Assembly (NCBI RefSeq): GCF_035046505.1
Contig: NC_089827.1
Coordinates: 19,543,353 to 19,607,352, forward strand
Source of the DNA: Tiliqua scincoides
Lineage: Eukaryota > Chordata > Lepidosauria > Squamata > Scincidae
Length of the DNA: 64,000 nt
Direction of reading: 5' to 3'
This document shows positions 31,540 through 41,182 of the stretch, in pieces. Within the stretch, counting starts at the first letter, position 1. Each line of letters starts with the position of its first letter. The translations under genes and the position numbers were made by a program. The notes beneath the pieces were generated by a model. The model ran no database searches, had not been told where the DNA came from, and saw only the letters and a program-made list of their open reading frames with translations.

Positions 31540-31686
31540 GGCTGGCAACCTTCAGTCTCGAAAGACTATGGTAGAAGCCTACAGCACCCGGTGTTCCCAA
31601 GCAGTCTCCCATCCAAGTACTAACCAGGCCTGACCCTGCTTAGCTTCCAAGATCAGACAAGATCAGGAATGTGCAGGGTAACAGCT
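31540..31686 (-). mobile_element. 5S rRNA-derived SINE
   Basis: In minus-strand sense, a 5S-rRNA-like head (GATCTTG-type, AAGCTAAGCAGGGTCAGG, GTTAGTACTTGGATGGGAG, ACCGGGTGCTGTAGGCTT) is followed by the tail ACCATAGTCTTTCGAGACTG ending GCCAGCC. The region covers the 5S internal promoter boxes. It is not a functional 5S gene, since the 3' stem is replaced by the foreign tail. Confidence 0.85.
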
Positions 31687-31689
31687 CTT

Positions 31690-32216
31690 TGAGATACTTC
31701 ATGTAGGTTTTCTAGTTTAGCACCACTGTCATCGAGGGAATGATGCAGTACACTTCCACAAGGCACAAATGCAGGGAAAAAAAATCCTTCAATGGGATTA
31801 AAGTCAATGACTCTGGCTCATCTGATCCTTACACTGCTTGTAATTTATCTATAACTTAAAACAGTAATACCCCAATAACGCTCCTTCCTTTAGCACTGTT
31901 TTGCTACCCGCCCTTCAACTTGAACCAGTTCACTAATAGCCAGTCAGTGCCAGTTTCCTTCCTGATCCCCTGTAGTATCACCTGTAGCATTGCTCCAAAC
32001 AGTGCTTGGCTTTCAAGGAAGGGATCCCCCATGTTGTTGGATGCACTGCCCTACTCGTTTGCAGAAACAAACTTCATTAAAGATTTGCAAGTTATCCAGC
32101 ACAGGCCTTAAGTGTTTGAGGAATTTTTCCAAGATTGAATTACATCAAGACAAGATAAAGAACCTTAGGATTAAGCATTAATCCTAATTATTAATAATTA
32201 AATCATTACACAATTA

Positions 32217-32255
<39 letters not shown>

Positions 32256-32340
32256 TAATCCTAATTAATTAGGATCCTAATTAATAATAATAATAATGAT
32301 TACTATTATTATTTATAAATCTTATAAATTATTATTTATT
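31690..32340. other. Unassigned, ending in AT-rich AAT repeats
   Basis: (AAT)n at 32217-32254 and further AT-rich inverted motifs (ATTAATTAGGATCCTAATTA near 32263). No exon seen. Confidence 0.6.
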
Positions 32341-32492
32341 TTAAATCTTTTAACAATGATAGTAAATGGGACTTACTCCTGGGTAAGTGTGGATAGGACT
32401 GCAGCTTAGGATTGTTAAAAATGTTCCTGCTTGATGATGTCACTTCCGGTCATGACATCACTTCCAGTGGGGTCCTGACAGATTCTCATTCC
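32341..32492. mobile_element. hAT-Charlie-like element, internal fragment
   Basis: Matches the right half of 33250-33608 (AACAATGATAGTAAATGGG through GACAGATTCTCATTC) but lacks both termini. Confidence 0.75.
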
Positions 32493-33243
32493 ATTAAGGA
32501 TGTGGAACAGCACTGCCTATTGGTTAGAGATGTTGCTTACATCATCATTACTGCATCCCAAGGAAAAACTCTGCCCAAGAACAGGTGAACCAAATGGGGG
32601 CATGTCTAGGGCAACGGCTGGTTGTCACTTCTGATTAAGAGGAAGAAAAGAAAGGAAAATCAGACAGAAACAAACATGTGGGCTGTAGCTAATGCAACAT
32701 GCTTTTAACTTTAGATAATGATTCCAAACCGATGATGAAAAGCATTTTTGGCAGAAGGCGTAGATAAGCACAGACTCTTGGAACTAGGTATGTTGATAGT
32801 ATGTAGATAACCACCCCCAGAGAATAGTTGCGCAAAAATTCAAGCCATTCATTTTGTAAGAATCCGACCTCAGTAATAGATAAAATCTTCAGTGGATATA
32901 ACATATAATCTCCGGGAAACTATTATGCTAGAATTTGAAAATAACCCAGGGGTGGTTTATAAACAATTTGAGACCATTCAGGAATATTTTAAAGACAACC
33001 TTTCAAATTCCATAAAATAAGCCTAATAGGAATAAAGGATACTATTGAATTTTCCATGCAAGTAAGTAAGATGACCAACTTCCAGGAAATGGTGCATGCC
33101 AAGGAAAAAATAGTTCTTGTAATTGTCAGGCATGGCATTCTTAACAGTTCCACATTTCAGTTTATTGTGAAGAATGGGAATATAGAGAAGACTAGAGATT
33201 TTAAGAGATGCACATTATACTGAGTATGATACATCACTTGTGC
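32493..33243. other. No recognised feature
   Basis: Unassigned AT-rich sequence. Confidence 0.4.
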
Positions 33244-33249
33244 CAATAG

Positions 33250-33608
33250 TTTTTCAGACTGTGGGTCAGGACCCACTAGGTGGGTGACGAGCCAATGTCA
33301 GGTGGCTCCCCATTCATTTCAATATTTTATTTTTAATATATTAGACTTGATGGTACCATGGTATTTGACTACATTTGGGAAAATGTGACAGAACTGTACT
33401 TTTAACAAGCTACTATGTATAATCTTTTAACAATGATAGTAAGTGGGACTTACTCCTCGGTAAGCGTGGATAGGACTGCAGTTTAGGATTGTTAAAAATG
33501 TTCCTGCTTGATGATGTCACTTCAGGTCATGACATCACTTCCAGTGGGGTCCTGACAGATTCTCATTCTAAAAAGTGGGTCCTGGTGCTAAATGTGTGAG
33601 AACCACTG
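33250..33608. mobile_element. Non-autonomous hAT-Charlie-like element
   Basis: Begins TTTTTCAGACTGTGGGTC (the CAG start appears lost) and ends TGTGAGAACCACTG. CAATAG before and CAATAGAG after suggest the 8-bp duplication. Same family as 11598-11981 and 44832-45201. Confidence 0.8.
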
Positions 33609-33616
33609 CAATAGAG

Positions 33617-34666
33617 GGTATGTATGCATGTCTCTGAAGCAGGTTGGTTCTATTTTTCATTTGACCTTCCCAACAGACAGATGCAGAATGTACTTCAACT
33701 CTAAGTCAGTTGTTGGCCTGATCTGTGGCAGCACAATGGGGGGGTGCAGTTGGTGTGGGCTGCACTAGGTGTTAACCACAAGAGCATGTGATACAACGCT
33801 GCCTGAGCCTCCATTTAGCTATCTTTGGCCTGCTCCGGGACCAGCCACCTTGCGCTCTAACTGACAGTTGTGTTTCTTCAGCTTGCCTGTGAGAACATGA
33901 AGCAACTGGGCCCAGAGCAGGCTGAAGGTTGCCAAATGGAGGCAGTCTGAATGTGATAGTCTGGAAGGCTGGGGAGACGTGATTACATCACTGTGTCACC
34001 CCTGAATTTCCAGAACGTTGAGCTCCTATAGGTAAGTGCTAGGCCAGGTGACGCTTACCCTGAGAATGCCTCTGAACCTGCCTCAGTGATTTGAAGGCCA
34101 ATCTAGATGAGTGCCTAAATAAACAAAGTGGCTCAGTGGGTGTGGTGGTGGAAAATATTTTTTTTATTATTAGCTTGTGACAAAGGTCACAAAACATAGC
34201 AAAACTGGGGGGGGGGGAAAGGTGAGGTCTACTAATTTGTCTCCACCATGGTTTTTATCCTTGGTCTTTATCATGGGCATCCCATATCCTATTTTTAGTT
34301 TTTTTTACAAAGTTTTTTAGTTGATGGCCAACGAAAATGAGCATGCAGAGGCACTGAGATTGGTTTGTAAACTATGGTAGGGAGGAGTACTGAAGTCTAC
34401 CTATTTCCTCCCAGTTTCACTATGATTAATGGCTTTCCCTATGCACGGTTAGTTAAGAAAGATAGCCCCTATAGGACCACATTTAGTTAGGCCCTGGATT
34501 TGTGAATTGCCTTGAATGGTGTTTGATGAAACGGGAAGCTTTGTTCATTAGGTTTCATCTCTGAAAGACCTGGCTCTCCACTCATGCTGGTCATCACTTG
34601 TTGTTGTTATGGAGTAATAAAAATGAATGAGTTAATTCACCACCCTGTTTACTATCAGGGTCTATT
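33617..34666. other. No recognised feature
   Basis: Unassigned sequence with a short G run near 34207 and a T run near 34300. No exon found. Confidence 0.4.
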
Positions 34667-34674
34667 GTGTAAGC

Positions 34675-34855
34675 CAGGGGTGCTCAAACTTTCAACTTTA
34701 GGGATGCTGGACCTTTAACAAGTGTATAGAAGAGAGAATTTCAGCAGGTGCAGCTTGTCATCTGTGGGATGACAAGTTGCACCTGCTGCAATTCACTCTT
34801 CTATACACTTGTTAAAGGTCCAGCATCCCTAAAGTTGAAAGTTTGAGCACCCCTG
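34675..34855. mobile_element. Near-perfect hairpin hAT MITE
   Basis: The 181-bp element is a foldback: two 88-base arms differ at only about three or four positions around a 5-base loop (TGTGG). The ends are CAGGGGTGCTCAAAC and GTTTGAGCACCCCTG. A perfect 8-bp duplication GTGTAAGC lies at 34667-34674 and 34856-34863. It has no coding capacity. Confidence 0.95.
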
Positions 34856-34997
34856 GTGTAAGCAGACTGAACATGAATTGTCTTGCTAGATCAGATCAAA
34901 GATCAGTGTAGTTTAGCATTCTGTTTTTGACAGTGGCACCTGCATTTGTCTGGTGGGTCACATGCAAAGCATGATGGGAATGGCTATCCCTTGCAAT

Positions 34998-35048
34998 TAA
35001 GAAAATAAGGAGAGCATTGCTGGGTCAGGCCAAAGATCCATCAACACA
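34998..35048 (-). mobile_element. CR1/L3-type LINE 3' tip
   Basis: AAGAAAATAAGGAGAGCATT, then GCTGGGTCAGGCCAAAGATC, is the reverse complement of the L3-type 3' terminus. Only about 50 bases remain. Confidence 0.6.
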
Positions 35049-35082
35049 AGTAGTCACAAAGGCTTTCTGAGTTGTACGTTCC

Positions 35083-35250
35083 TCCCATGTACATAGGAAG
35101 TTGCTTTATACTGAGCTAGATCATTGGCCCATATAGTTCAGCTTTGTCAATTTTCTCTGTCCTAGCCAGAGATGCCAAGGGTTGAAACTTAGACCTTCTG
35201 CAGGCAAAGAAGGTGATCTTTTTGAGGTACAGCATCTCCCTGGACTACTT
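35083..35250 (-). mobile_element. tRNA-Ala-like SINE
   Basis: In minus-strand sense, a tRNA-like head (complement of GACCTTCTGCAGGCAAAGAA and of GCCAAGGGTTGAAACTTAGA) leads to a body ending near CTTCCTATGTACATG. The head resembles tRNA-Ala(TGC). A plus-strand relative is at 50696-50800. Confidence 0.55.
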
Positions 35251-35756
35251 ATGAATGCAGAAGTTTGATCGAGCTATTCTTGTCTTGTTCATAGCCATCA
35301 ACAGATCTTTAAGAATCTCTCAAATCTTGTGAAAAGTCCTAGAAAGTTCTAGTTTGGAGTGTCACATTTATTCTTCTCTACATTGTTATGCTCAGAGGTG
35401 TTCAGAAGCTGGGTCAATTTGTTGAGTCAGTGGACGCAAACATGTTACTTAAAACTTTTTCATTGCTTACTTAAGACGTAATAAGGGTCTAGGTTTGATT
35501 AATTATAGGATAGATTTTCTGAAGTCCCGTGGTGGATTTGCCATACTCCTGGCAGTGTGTGCTGGGGGAAGCTGAGTGGAAAATACAACAAAGTGGAAAA
35601 GATATCTTTGTGAGTGGCCACTTTTTCTGGCTGTTGGATGAATTCATCAGGTAGAGCAATCCTACCTCACCCCAAGCTGGCACATGTCCCTTGAGTTTGC
35701 TCACAAGTGTCGTGAATGCACTATAAAGCATGTTTGCAGCTACTTGGGAACAGGCT
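35251..35756. other. No recognised feature
   Basis: Unassigned sequence. Confidence 0.35.
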
Positions 35757-36107
35757 AGGCCAGCGCGTGCATATGTGCTGACCTAGCAGTGCCAGCCCTC
35801 CGTTGAGAGAGGGTATATTTGTGCTGGCTCGAGCAGGCTGGCAGGAAGTCATATTGGAGGCAGTGAAGTGTGTTTTTGGTTTGGGCCCAGGAGGGGGTGG
35901 GACCAGCTATGGCAGTGCAAGATAGATCAAAACCTGTGTCCCTAGCTTGACCAGCATTACACGGGCCACTCAGATTTTTGCCTGCGAAATCGCGGGTGCA
36001 GATCCATCTCCTTTCTCTGAGTTGCACCCAAGCTCGCACCTACCTTGTGCTGGATGCAGTGCAGGCCAGTCAGTCTGCCTGTTCCAGCACAAATTAGGAT
36101 TGCACCC
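35757..36107. mobile_element. Long GC-rich MITE, diverged copy
   Basis: The right end AAATTAGGATTGCACCC, followed by TTA (36108-36110), and interior blocks (GCAGATCCATCTCC, GTGCTGGATGCAGTGCAGGC) place it in the long MITE family. The left end is unclear. Confidence 0.5.
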
Positions 36108-36115
36108 TTAGTTGT

Positions 36116-36540
36116 TGGTTGGCAACCTTCAGTCTCGAAAGACTATGGTATAAGCCTACAGCACCCAGTATTCCCAGGTGGTCTCCCATCCAAGTACTAA
36201 CCATAGTAGTACTAATAGTACTACTATTACCATAGTAGCTAATTGGGTAAGAGGCACTTTTTCAAGTGGGTGCTCCTTTTTTTAGCAGGGGGAGAGTAAC
36301 TGGCCCACTTCACCCCAGCACTGTCTGTTCTAGTGGCTGTCTGCTGGTATTCATTTGCATCTTTTAGATTGTCAGCCCTTTTGGGACAGGGAGCCATTTA
36401 GTTATTTGATTTTTCTCTGTAAACCGCTTTGTGAACTTTTAGTTGAAAAGCGGTATATAAATACTGTTAATAATAATAACCAGGCCTGACCCTGCTTAGC
36501 TTCCAAGATCAGACGAGATCAGGCATGTGCAAGGTTGTAC
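36116..36540 (-). mobile_element. 5S rRNA-derived SINE, interrupted
   Basis: The minus-strand 5S SINE is split into two pieces (36116-36203 and 36477-36540) by an insertion. AGTTGT on both outer sides (36110-36115, 36541-36546) is a likely remnant of its own target duplication. Confidence 0.8.
36204..36476 (+). mobile_element. L2-tail SINE nested in the 5S SINE
   Basis: Contains GCTAATTGGGTAAGAGGCAC, a central CACCCCAGCACTGTCTG, GATTGTCAGCCCTTTTGGGA and AAACCGCTTTGTGAAC, ending AAAGCGGTATATAAATAC and a (TAA)n tail. TAACCA is duplicated at 36198-36203 and 36477-36482. Other copies are at 6505-6608 and 58005-58262. Confidence 0.8.
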
Positions 36541-36546
36541 AGTTGT

Positions 36547-37228
36547 AAAACTGTATTAATGAGACACATATGTGAAACAAATGGAAAGCACTAGATCAGG
36601 AAAGAAGGTCTCCAAATTTAGCTTTGAGAATTCTAGTGATTTAAAAAGGGTTGATGCTTAGTATCATATCAACAAATACAGGGTAATTGAAGCTGATATC
36701 TATCCATGGATTTCCTTCTCTCTGCCCACATATTTAGCTGGTTTGTTTTTGCCTAAAAATGAATGTGCTGAAATGAACATGGAGAAGAATTTCTTATTTA
36801 AAAAACTGCTCCAGAGAGCTTGTGCTATTTTCAGCTCTGCTTTATTTGGACTAACAGAAGGATGAGAAAATATTCTGCAGAAGCTCCTTAAGGCTATTCC
36901 ATATAAAGTACAAGGAAAAAACAACAACAACTAAGAACCTAGTATGCATCGAGGGTAATATTTAGGTTAGTAGTGGTTTACTATAATAACCCTATGGTGG
37001 GACATTTTTGCAGTTGGAAATATTTTGCGTTAGTGCAAGAAAACCAGAATATTGCAGGGAAAGTTGAACTTCTCTATAGTAACTTGCAAAAAAATTATTT
37101 GTAGAAGTATTGGGTGCAGAAATATTGAATTAATGTATTGTCTGATTGATAGCTAGGACATAATGGATTGTACCTATGGGGAAGGGGAAGTTTGACTATA
37201 GTGCTTTAGTAATATTTAGGAACAATTA
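36547..37228. other. No recognised feature
   Basis: AT-rich sequence; no recognised exon or shared repeat. Confidence 0.4.
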
Positions 37229-37236
37229 GTTTTGGC

Positions 37237-37561
37237 CAGGGATGTTAAACTCATTTCATACAGAGGGCTGAAGTTAGCATTCCTGGTGCCTGCTGAGGAC
37301 TGGAAGTGACATCATTAAGCAGAAAGTGTCATCATTAAGCAGGAAGTGACATCATTAAGTAGATGATGGCCAGAAATCAGGTTCTCACACAGAAACCCAT
37401 TAGCTGCAAATGACAGAAGAGAAGACATACAAACCTTGTTCATATTTTCAAGATAGAAGAGAGCCTGATTATTATACTGGGAGAGCCCAATTATATCAGG
37501 GCTGGAGAAATTACTTCCAGGGGCCACATTCGGCCCACGGGCCTTTTGTTTGACACCTCTT
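37237..37561. mobile_element. Non-autonomous hAT element with triplicated 21-mer
   Basis: Ends CAGGGATGTTAAACTC and GTTTGACACCTCTT. The flanks GTTTTGGC and GTTTAGGC match at 7 of 8. Near 37306-37365 the motif GACATCATTAAGCAGGAAGT occurs three times in tandem. The family recurs in opposite orientation at 60221-60516. Confidence 0.8.
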
Positions 37562-37782
37562 GTTTAGGCAGTGCTAGATTTAGGCATAATCTAAACAAGC
37601 TACAGTTTAAGGCCTCCAATCTGCAGGGGACTAAAAAAAAATTCAGAATTGTTTTTGGGTGGGGACTTTTTAAATTTTATGTTTTTAAACAGCGTGTGCA
37701 GCAAATTTTGGTATAATTTTTGAACAAGGGGGCTCCAATCTTTATACTGCTTAGGTAACACCTAGTCTAAATCCAGCACTAA

Positions 37783-38317
37783 CTGTGCAATCCTAACTGT
37801 GTGTTCCATCAGTGCAGCAGTCCCTGAGCTGGTGGAAGTTTCTGCAAACATGCCATAAGGCAAATCGCAACACCCAGGGAGTAAGCACCGCTAGCGGATC
37901 AGCATGTACTGCCTTGTCAGTGCTGCATTCAGACCCAGGGCCACCAACGCAGATGGATAAGGTGCTGAGCGGTGTAGGGGCTGGGAGAGAGTGTGGAAGG
38001 GCAGAATGGAGATGGGGAAGGGGCATTTCTGGGTGGGGTGGAATGGGGGACAAATTAGGAGGGGGGTGGGATCAAAGAAGTCCTCTTCCCCCATATCCTA
38101 ACCCCCCTGCTGGCCCAGCCAGCGTTACATTGGGCTTCTGCTAGATGTATAGCTTGTGGAGATCTGAGTAGTCCCATAGAGCAGACTGGGGTGTTACTTG
38201 GGGCAAGAGGGAAAATATCCCCTTATCCCGAGGATACCTCCAGCTGCCCCCTAACCTGGGCTGGATACAGTGCCACGTCGTCTGGTTGCACCAGTGTGGG
38301 TTAGGATTGGGCTGTCC
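37783..38317. mobile_element. Long GC-rich MITE (about 535 bp)
   Basis: Left end TGTGCAATCCTAACTGTG, right end GGGTTAGGATTGGGCTGTCC. In reverse complement the block order (TACTGTATCCAGCCC, ATAAGGGGATATTTTCCC, a CCATTCCACCC stretch, TTATGGCATGTTTGC) parallels 53382-53930. Open frames inside follow GC bias only. Confidence 0.7.
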
Positions 38318-38560
38318 CTTTAGGAAGTACATTTGGGACATTAAAATCTCCAAAATCCAGAGGCATCATTCAAACCTGGTCTTTGCTAGGCATTAGTGGG
38401 TGTACTTGGAGTAGGGCAGGAGAAGAGGCAACTGTTGCTCAGGGTAGGATCCATGAATGAAGATCAGGCAGGTAAAAAGTGGTGCTTTGCATTCTGACCA
38501 GGAAGCGAGTTTAGCTCCTCAAGCACCAGTAAAAAGTGCCTCTGGTAACTTACATCTACA
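38318..38560. other. No recognised feature
   Basis: Unassigned sequence. Confidence 0.35.
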
Positions 38561-39271
38561 CTTACCAATTAAATGGGCTGCTGTATCTCATACAGCTGTA
38601 AGATCTGAATAGGGATTGCTCACTTACCTTGGGGAAAGCCTCCATGAACTTCATGGGATTCCTCAGATCTGTGAATGCTCTCTGGCAGGCACAAATCCAG
38701 GCATGTAACAACAGTGGCCAGGGACATAGGTGGGGTTAGGATATTGGTACATGGTTGGTTGGCAACCTTCAGTCTCGAAAGACTATGGCATAAAGCCTAC
38801 AGCACCCAGTATTCCCAGGCGGTCTCCCATCTAAGTACTAACCAGGCCTGACCCTGCTTAGCTTCCGAGATCAGACGAGATTGGGCACATGCAGGGTAAC
38901 AGTTGCTGTCATTGGTACATGCGCGTGCCACTAATACCTCCTCTGGTCCACCTCCCTCTCCACTCCTTGCCATCCCTTCCACTCTCCTGTTACACCCCCT
39001 CCCCACCTTGTTCTATCTTGCTGCTGTCACCTTTGCAGATCCAGTGATGGGGCACCCCATGTGGAACGCCCCTAAAATGTCGACCACCAGAGATCATTTT
39101 ACTTTCGAAATCATTAGCACAGGTCTGAGAAAACCCATTGTGGATTGGGAGAATTACAGAGGGGAAATTCCCTTTTCCCTCCAAAGCCTTTCAATCGGTC
39201 CCCCTGTGGGATTCAGAGCACATATTTTTGGCATGGGGTCGGGGGGGGGGGGAAGGTTAGGATTGGACTGT
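38561..39271. mobile_element. Long GC-rich MITE, split by a 5S SINE
   Basis: GGTGGGGTTAGGATATTGG precedes, and a CCTCCCTCTCC / CCATCCCTTCC pyrimidine-rich block follows, the 5S SINE at 38754-38910. The right end is AGGTTAGGATTGGACTGT. The left boundary is approximate. Confidence 0.45.
38754..38910 (-). mobile_element. 5S rRNA-derived SINE with 11-bp target duplication
   Basis: A 157-bp minus-strand element: 5S-like head (complement of GAGATCAGACGAGATTGGGC and of CCAAGCTAAGCAGG-type sequence) and tail (complement of GGCAACCTTCAGTCTCGAAA). ATTGGTACATG is repeated exactly at 38743-38753 and 38911-38921, which fixes the element's limits and supports target-primed retroposition. Confidence 0.95.
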
Positions 39272-40170
39272 AAAAGTATGAATTTCTCCACCTCTTCTTT
39301 TTAAATAGTTTATTCCCACTTTCTCCAAATGGCTGTTTGGTGCCAAATTTAAATGTATTCTGATGAAATGACAACTTCTAATTATGAAATAAAAAGTTTT
39401 TTTAAAAATATGATATAGTTTACGTTGTTCTGGCTATTCTTTTTGTTTTTAAATGCAATAAACTGCAACCTAAATATAATACTGGGAAAGCCAGCCCCTC
39501 CCCAATTGTTACAAGGTCTCTGCAACCTTTACTGAACAGTTTGATCTCATTTACCCTCTACCAAACTCAGGGCCAGTCTTTTTGGGCAGTCTTCAATATA
39601 AATAAGTGGACAAATATCAGAAGTATTAATTTTTGAAAGAACAGTTAATGATTACTGATCTGAAATACTGATATGGCTGTATGGAGCTGGGTATTACTAC
39701 ATGTTAAGGAATGTAAGATGGACTAGATCAATTCTCCTTTAAGCCATTTCTGGTCAACATTGCATATATGCAACAGGGACCAAATGTGTACACTTGTGGG
39801 CCAGGCAAAAATATTAATTTGGTATTTATAGAAATGCAACATATTTTGGGATATTTCACTTTTCTTTCCTGTCGATTTTGGTTTTATTCCAAAGAAGTGT
39901 CCTTGTTTAAAAATCTATCTACGATATTAAAGAACAAGTTTAAACAACTTATTTAAAAGGGGCATTTATAACAAAGCATTATTTTTCTGTATTGCATGAA
40001 TTGCATTAATTATATTATGCATGCAACACCCCAATAATAAACGTGTGACAGAGGCTTGCATTAACTGGGCCACTTTATTGAAATAATAACAAAGAAACTG
40101 CAGCAGGGGTAAAAAAAAAACAAAACCCAGTTGTGCTGGCAATCCCTACCCCCCAATTGTGCAGGCAGCT
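39272..40170. other. AT-rich, mostly unique
   Basis: Positions 39740-39800 (TAAGCCATTTCTGGTCAACA to AATGTGTACACTTGTGG) recur at 50813-50875, so an unclassified dispersed repeat passes through here. The rest is unassigned. Confidence 0.45.
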
Positions 40171-40178
40171 ACATAGGG

Positions 40179-40383
40179 CAGTGATTTTCAATCTTTTTCA
40201 TCTTGTGGCACACAGTAAGGCATTAAAATTGTCAACGCATAGCATCAGTTTTTTTACCATTGACAAGACACACCACACTGACAGCAGGGGCTTGCATTCC
40301 CCAGTAGCCCTACTAACAAATTACTCTCCCCCAAACTCCCATGGCACACCAGTGTACTGTGGCACAGTGGTTGAAAATGGCTG
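40179..40383. mobile_element. Non-autonomous hAT element
   Basis: Ends CAGTGATTTTCAATCTTTTT and GTGGTTGAAAATGGCTG, with a perfect 8-bp duplication ACATAGGG at 40171-40178 and 40384-40391. Same family as 16828-17060. Confidence 0.9.
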
Positions 40384-40642
40384 ACATAGGGGAATAATAT
40401 TGACTGCCTATGAAGCCAACGGATGTGCAAGCGAAACCATGCTAGCATTATATGTCAATGCACCTCACCCCCTCTTAATTAACCAATAAAATGCATGCAA
40501 TTTTGTGCTTCTTCTCAGTGGGAAGGTGGAGGCTGGGTAAGAGCAGCTGATGTGCGATATTATGCGTCACTGATATTATCATTATTCTTTCCATGATCGT
40601 CAGGCTTTAGGTGGTATATAAATATGTGGGGGAGGGGTGTAT

Positions 40643-41086
40643 AGGCCCTCAGTTTGGCTCTACTTGACTGTAAAAGGCGACTTAACAGCCACCAGGTAGT
40701 TGGGACTCGATAGCCTGGAAAGGCAGCTCATCTGAGAGAAGGAAAACGCTGATCCCAAACCTCCACTGCCTTGTGGCTACATCCTGTTATGGAAAAGGCT
40801 TCAGGAGTCAACCTCAAGGCAAAATCTGGAGCTGGAGTCCCTGAGGCAGTTCATGGCTGAACACAGTCACATTCTGGCAACTCCTGTGATGCTGCTGGAA
40901 CCAACCGTATTTGCCTTTCCGTTGGACCATTTCAGTGACGTGGAGAGGGGGGATTTGCTGCATGGGAAACAGTCTATCCCCCATATCTACTTTACCCAGG
41001 CTTCGCACATTGGAGAGGACACTCTGTTCTAGGACCACAATTCAGAGCGTGATACCATAGTCTTCTGAGACTGAAGGATGCCAACA
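40643..41086 (+). mobile_element. LINE-type 3' end sharing the 5S SINE tail
   Basis: A 440-bp segment ending ATACCATAGTCTTCTGAGAC then GAAGGATGCCAAC, the same tail that ends the 5S SINEs. It matches the reverse complement of 52425-52836 along its length. The layout suggests the 3' end of the LINE whose reverse transcriptase moves the SINE. An 74-codon frame on the opposite strand is shared with the second copy but reads antisense to the presumed LINE and is probably incidental. The LINE clade is not identified. Confidence 0.65.
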
Positions 41087-41097
41087 ATGAATAAAGT

Positions 41098-41182
41098 AGT
41101 GTTCTTCAACCTGGGTGGTCACAAAACCTCAGTTGTGGCGTTGCTGCAACTTATGGGAATGAAAAAGGTTGCAGACCACTGG
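41098..41182. mobile_element. Possible short hAT remnant
   Basis: AGTGTTCTTCAACCTGGGTG at the left and AAGGTTGCAGACCACTG at the right form a hAT-like inverted pair only 85 bp apart. No target duplication seen. Confidence 0.4.

Noticed and set aside
40814-41038. Conserved short protein shared with 52440-52707
   Set aside because: The two frames agree because the DNA repeats are similar; the reading direction is antisense to the presumed LINE and there is no start or domain.
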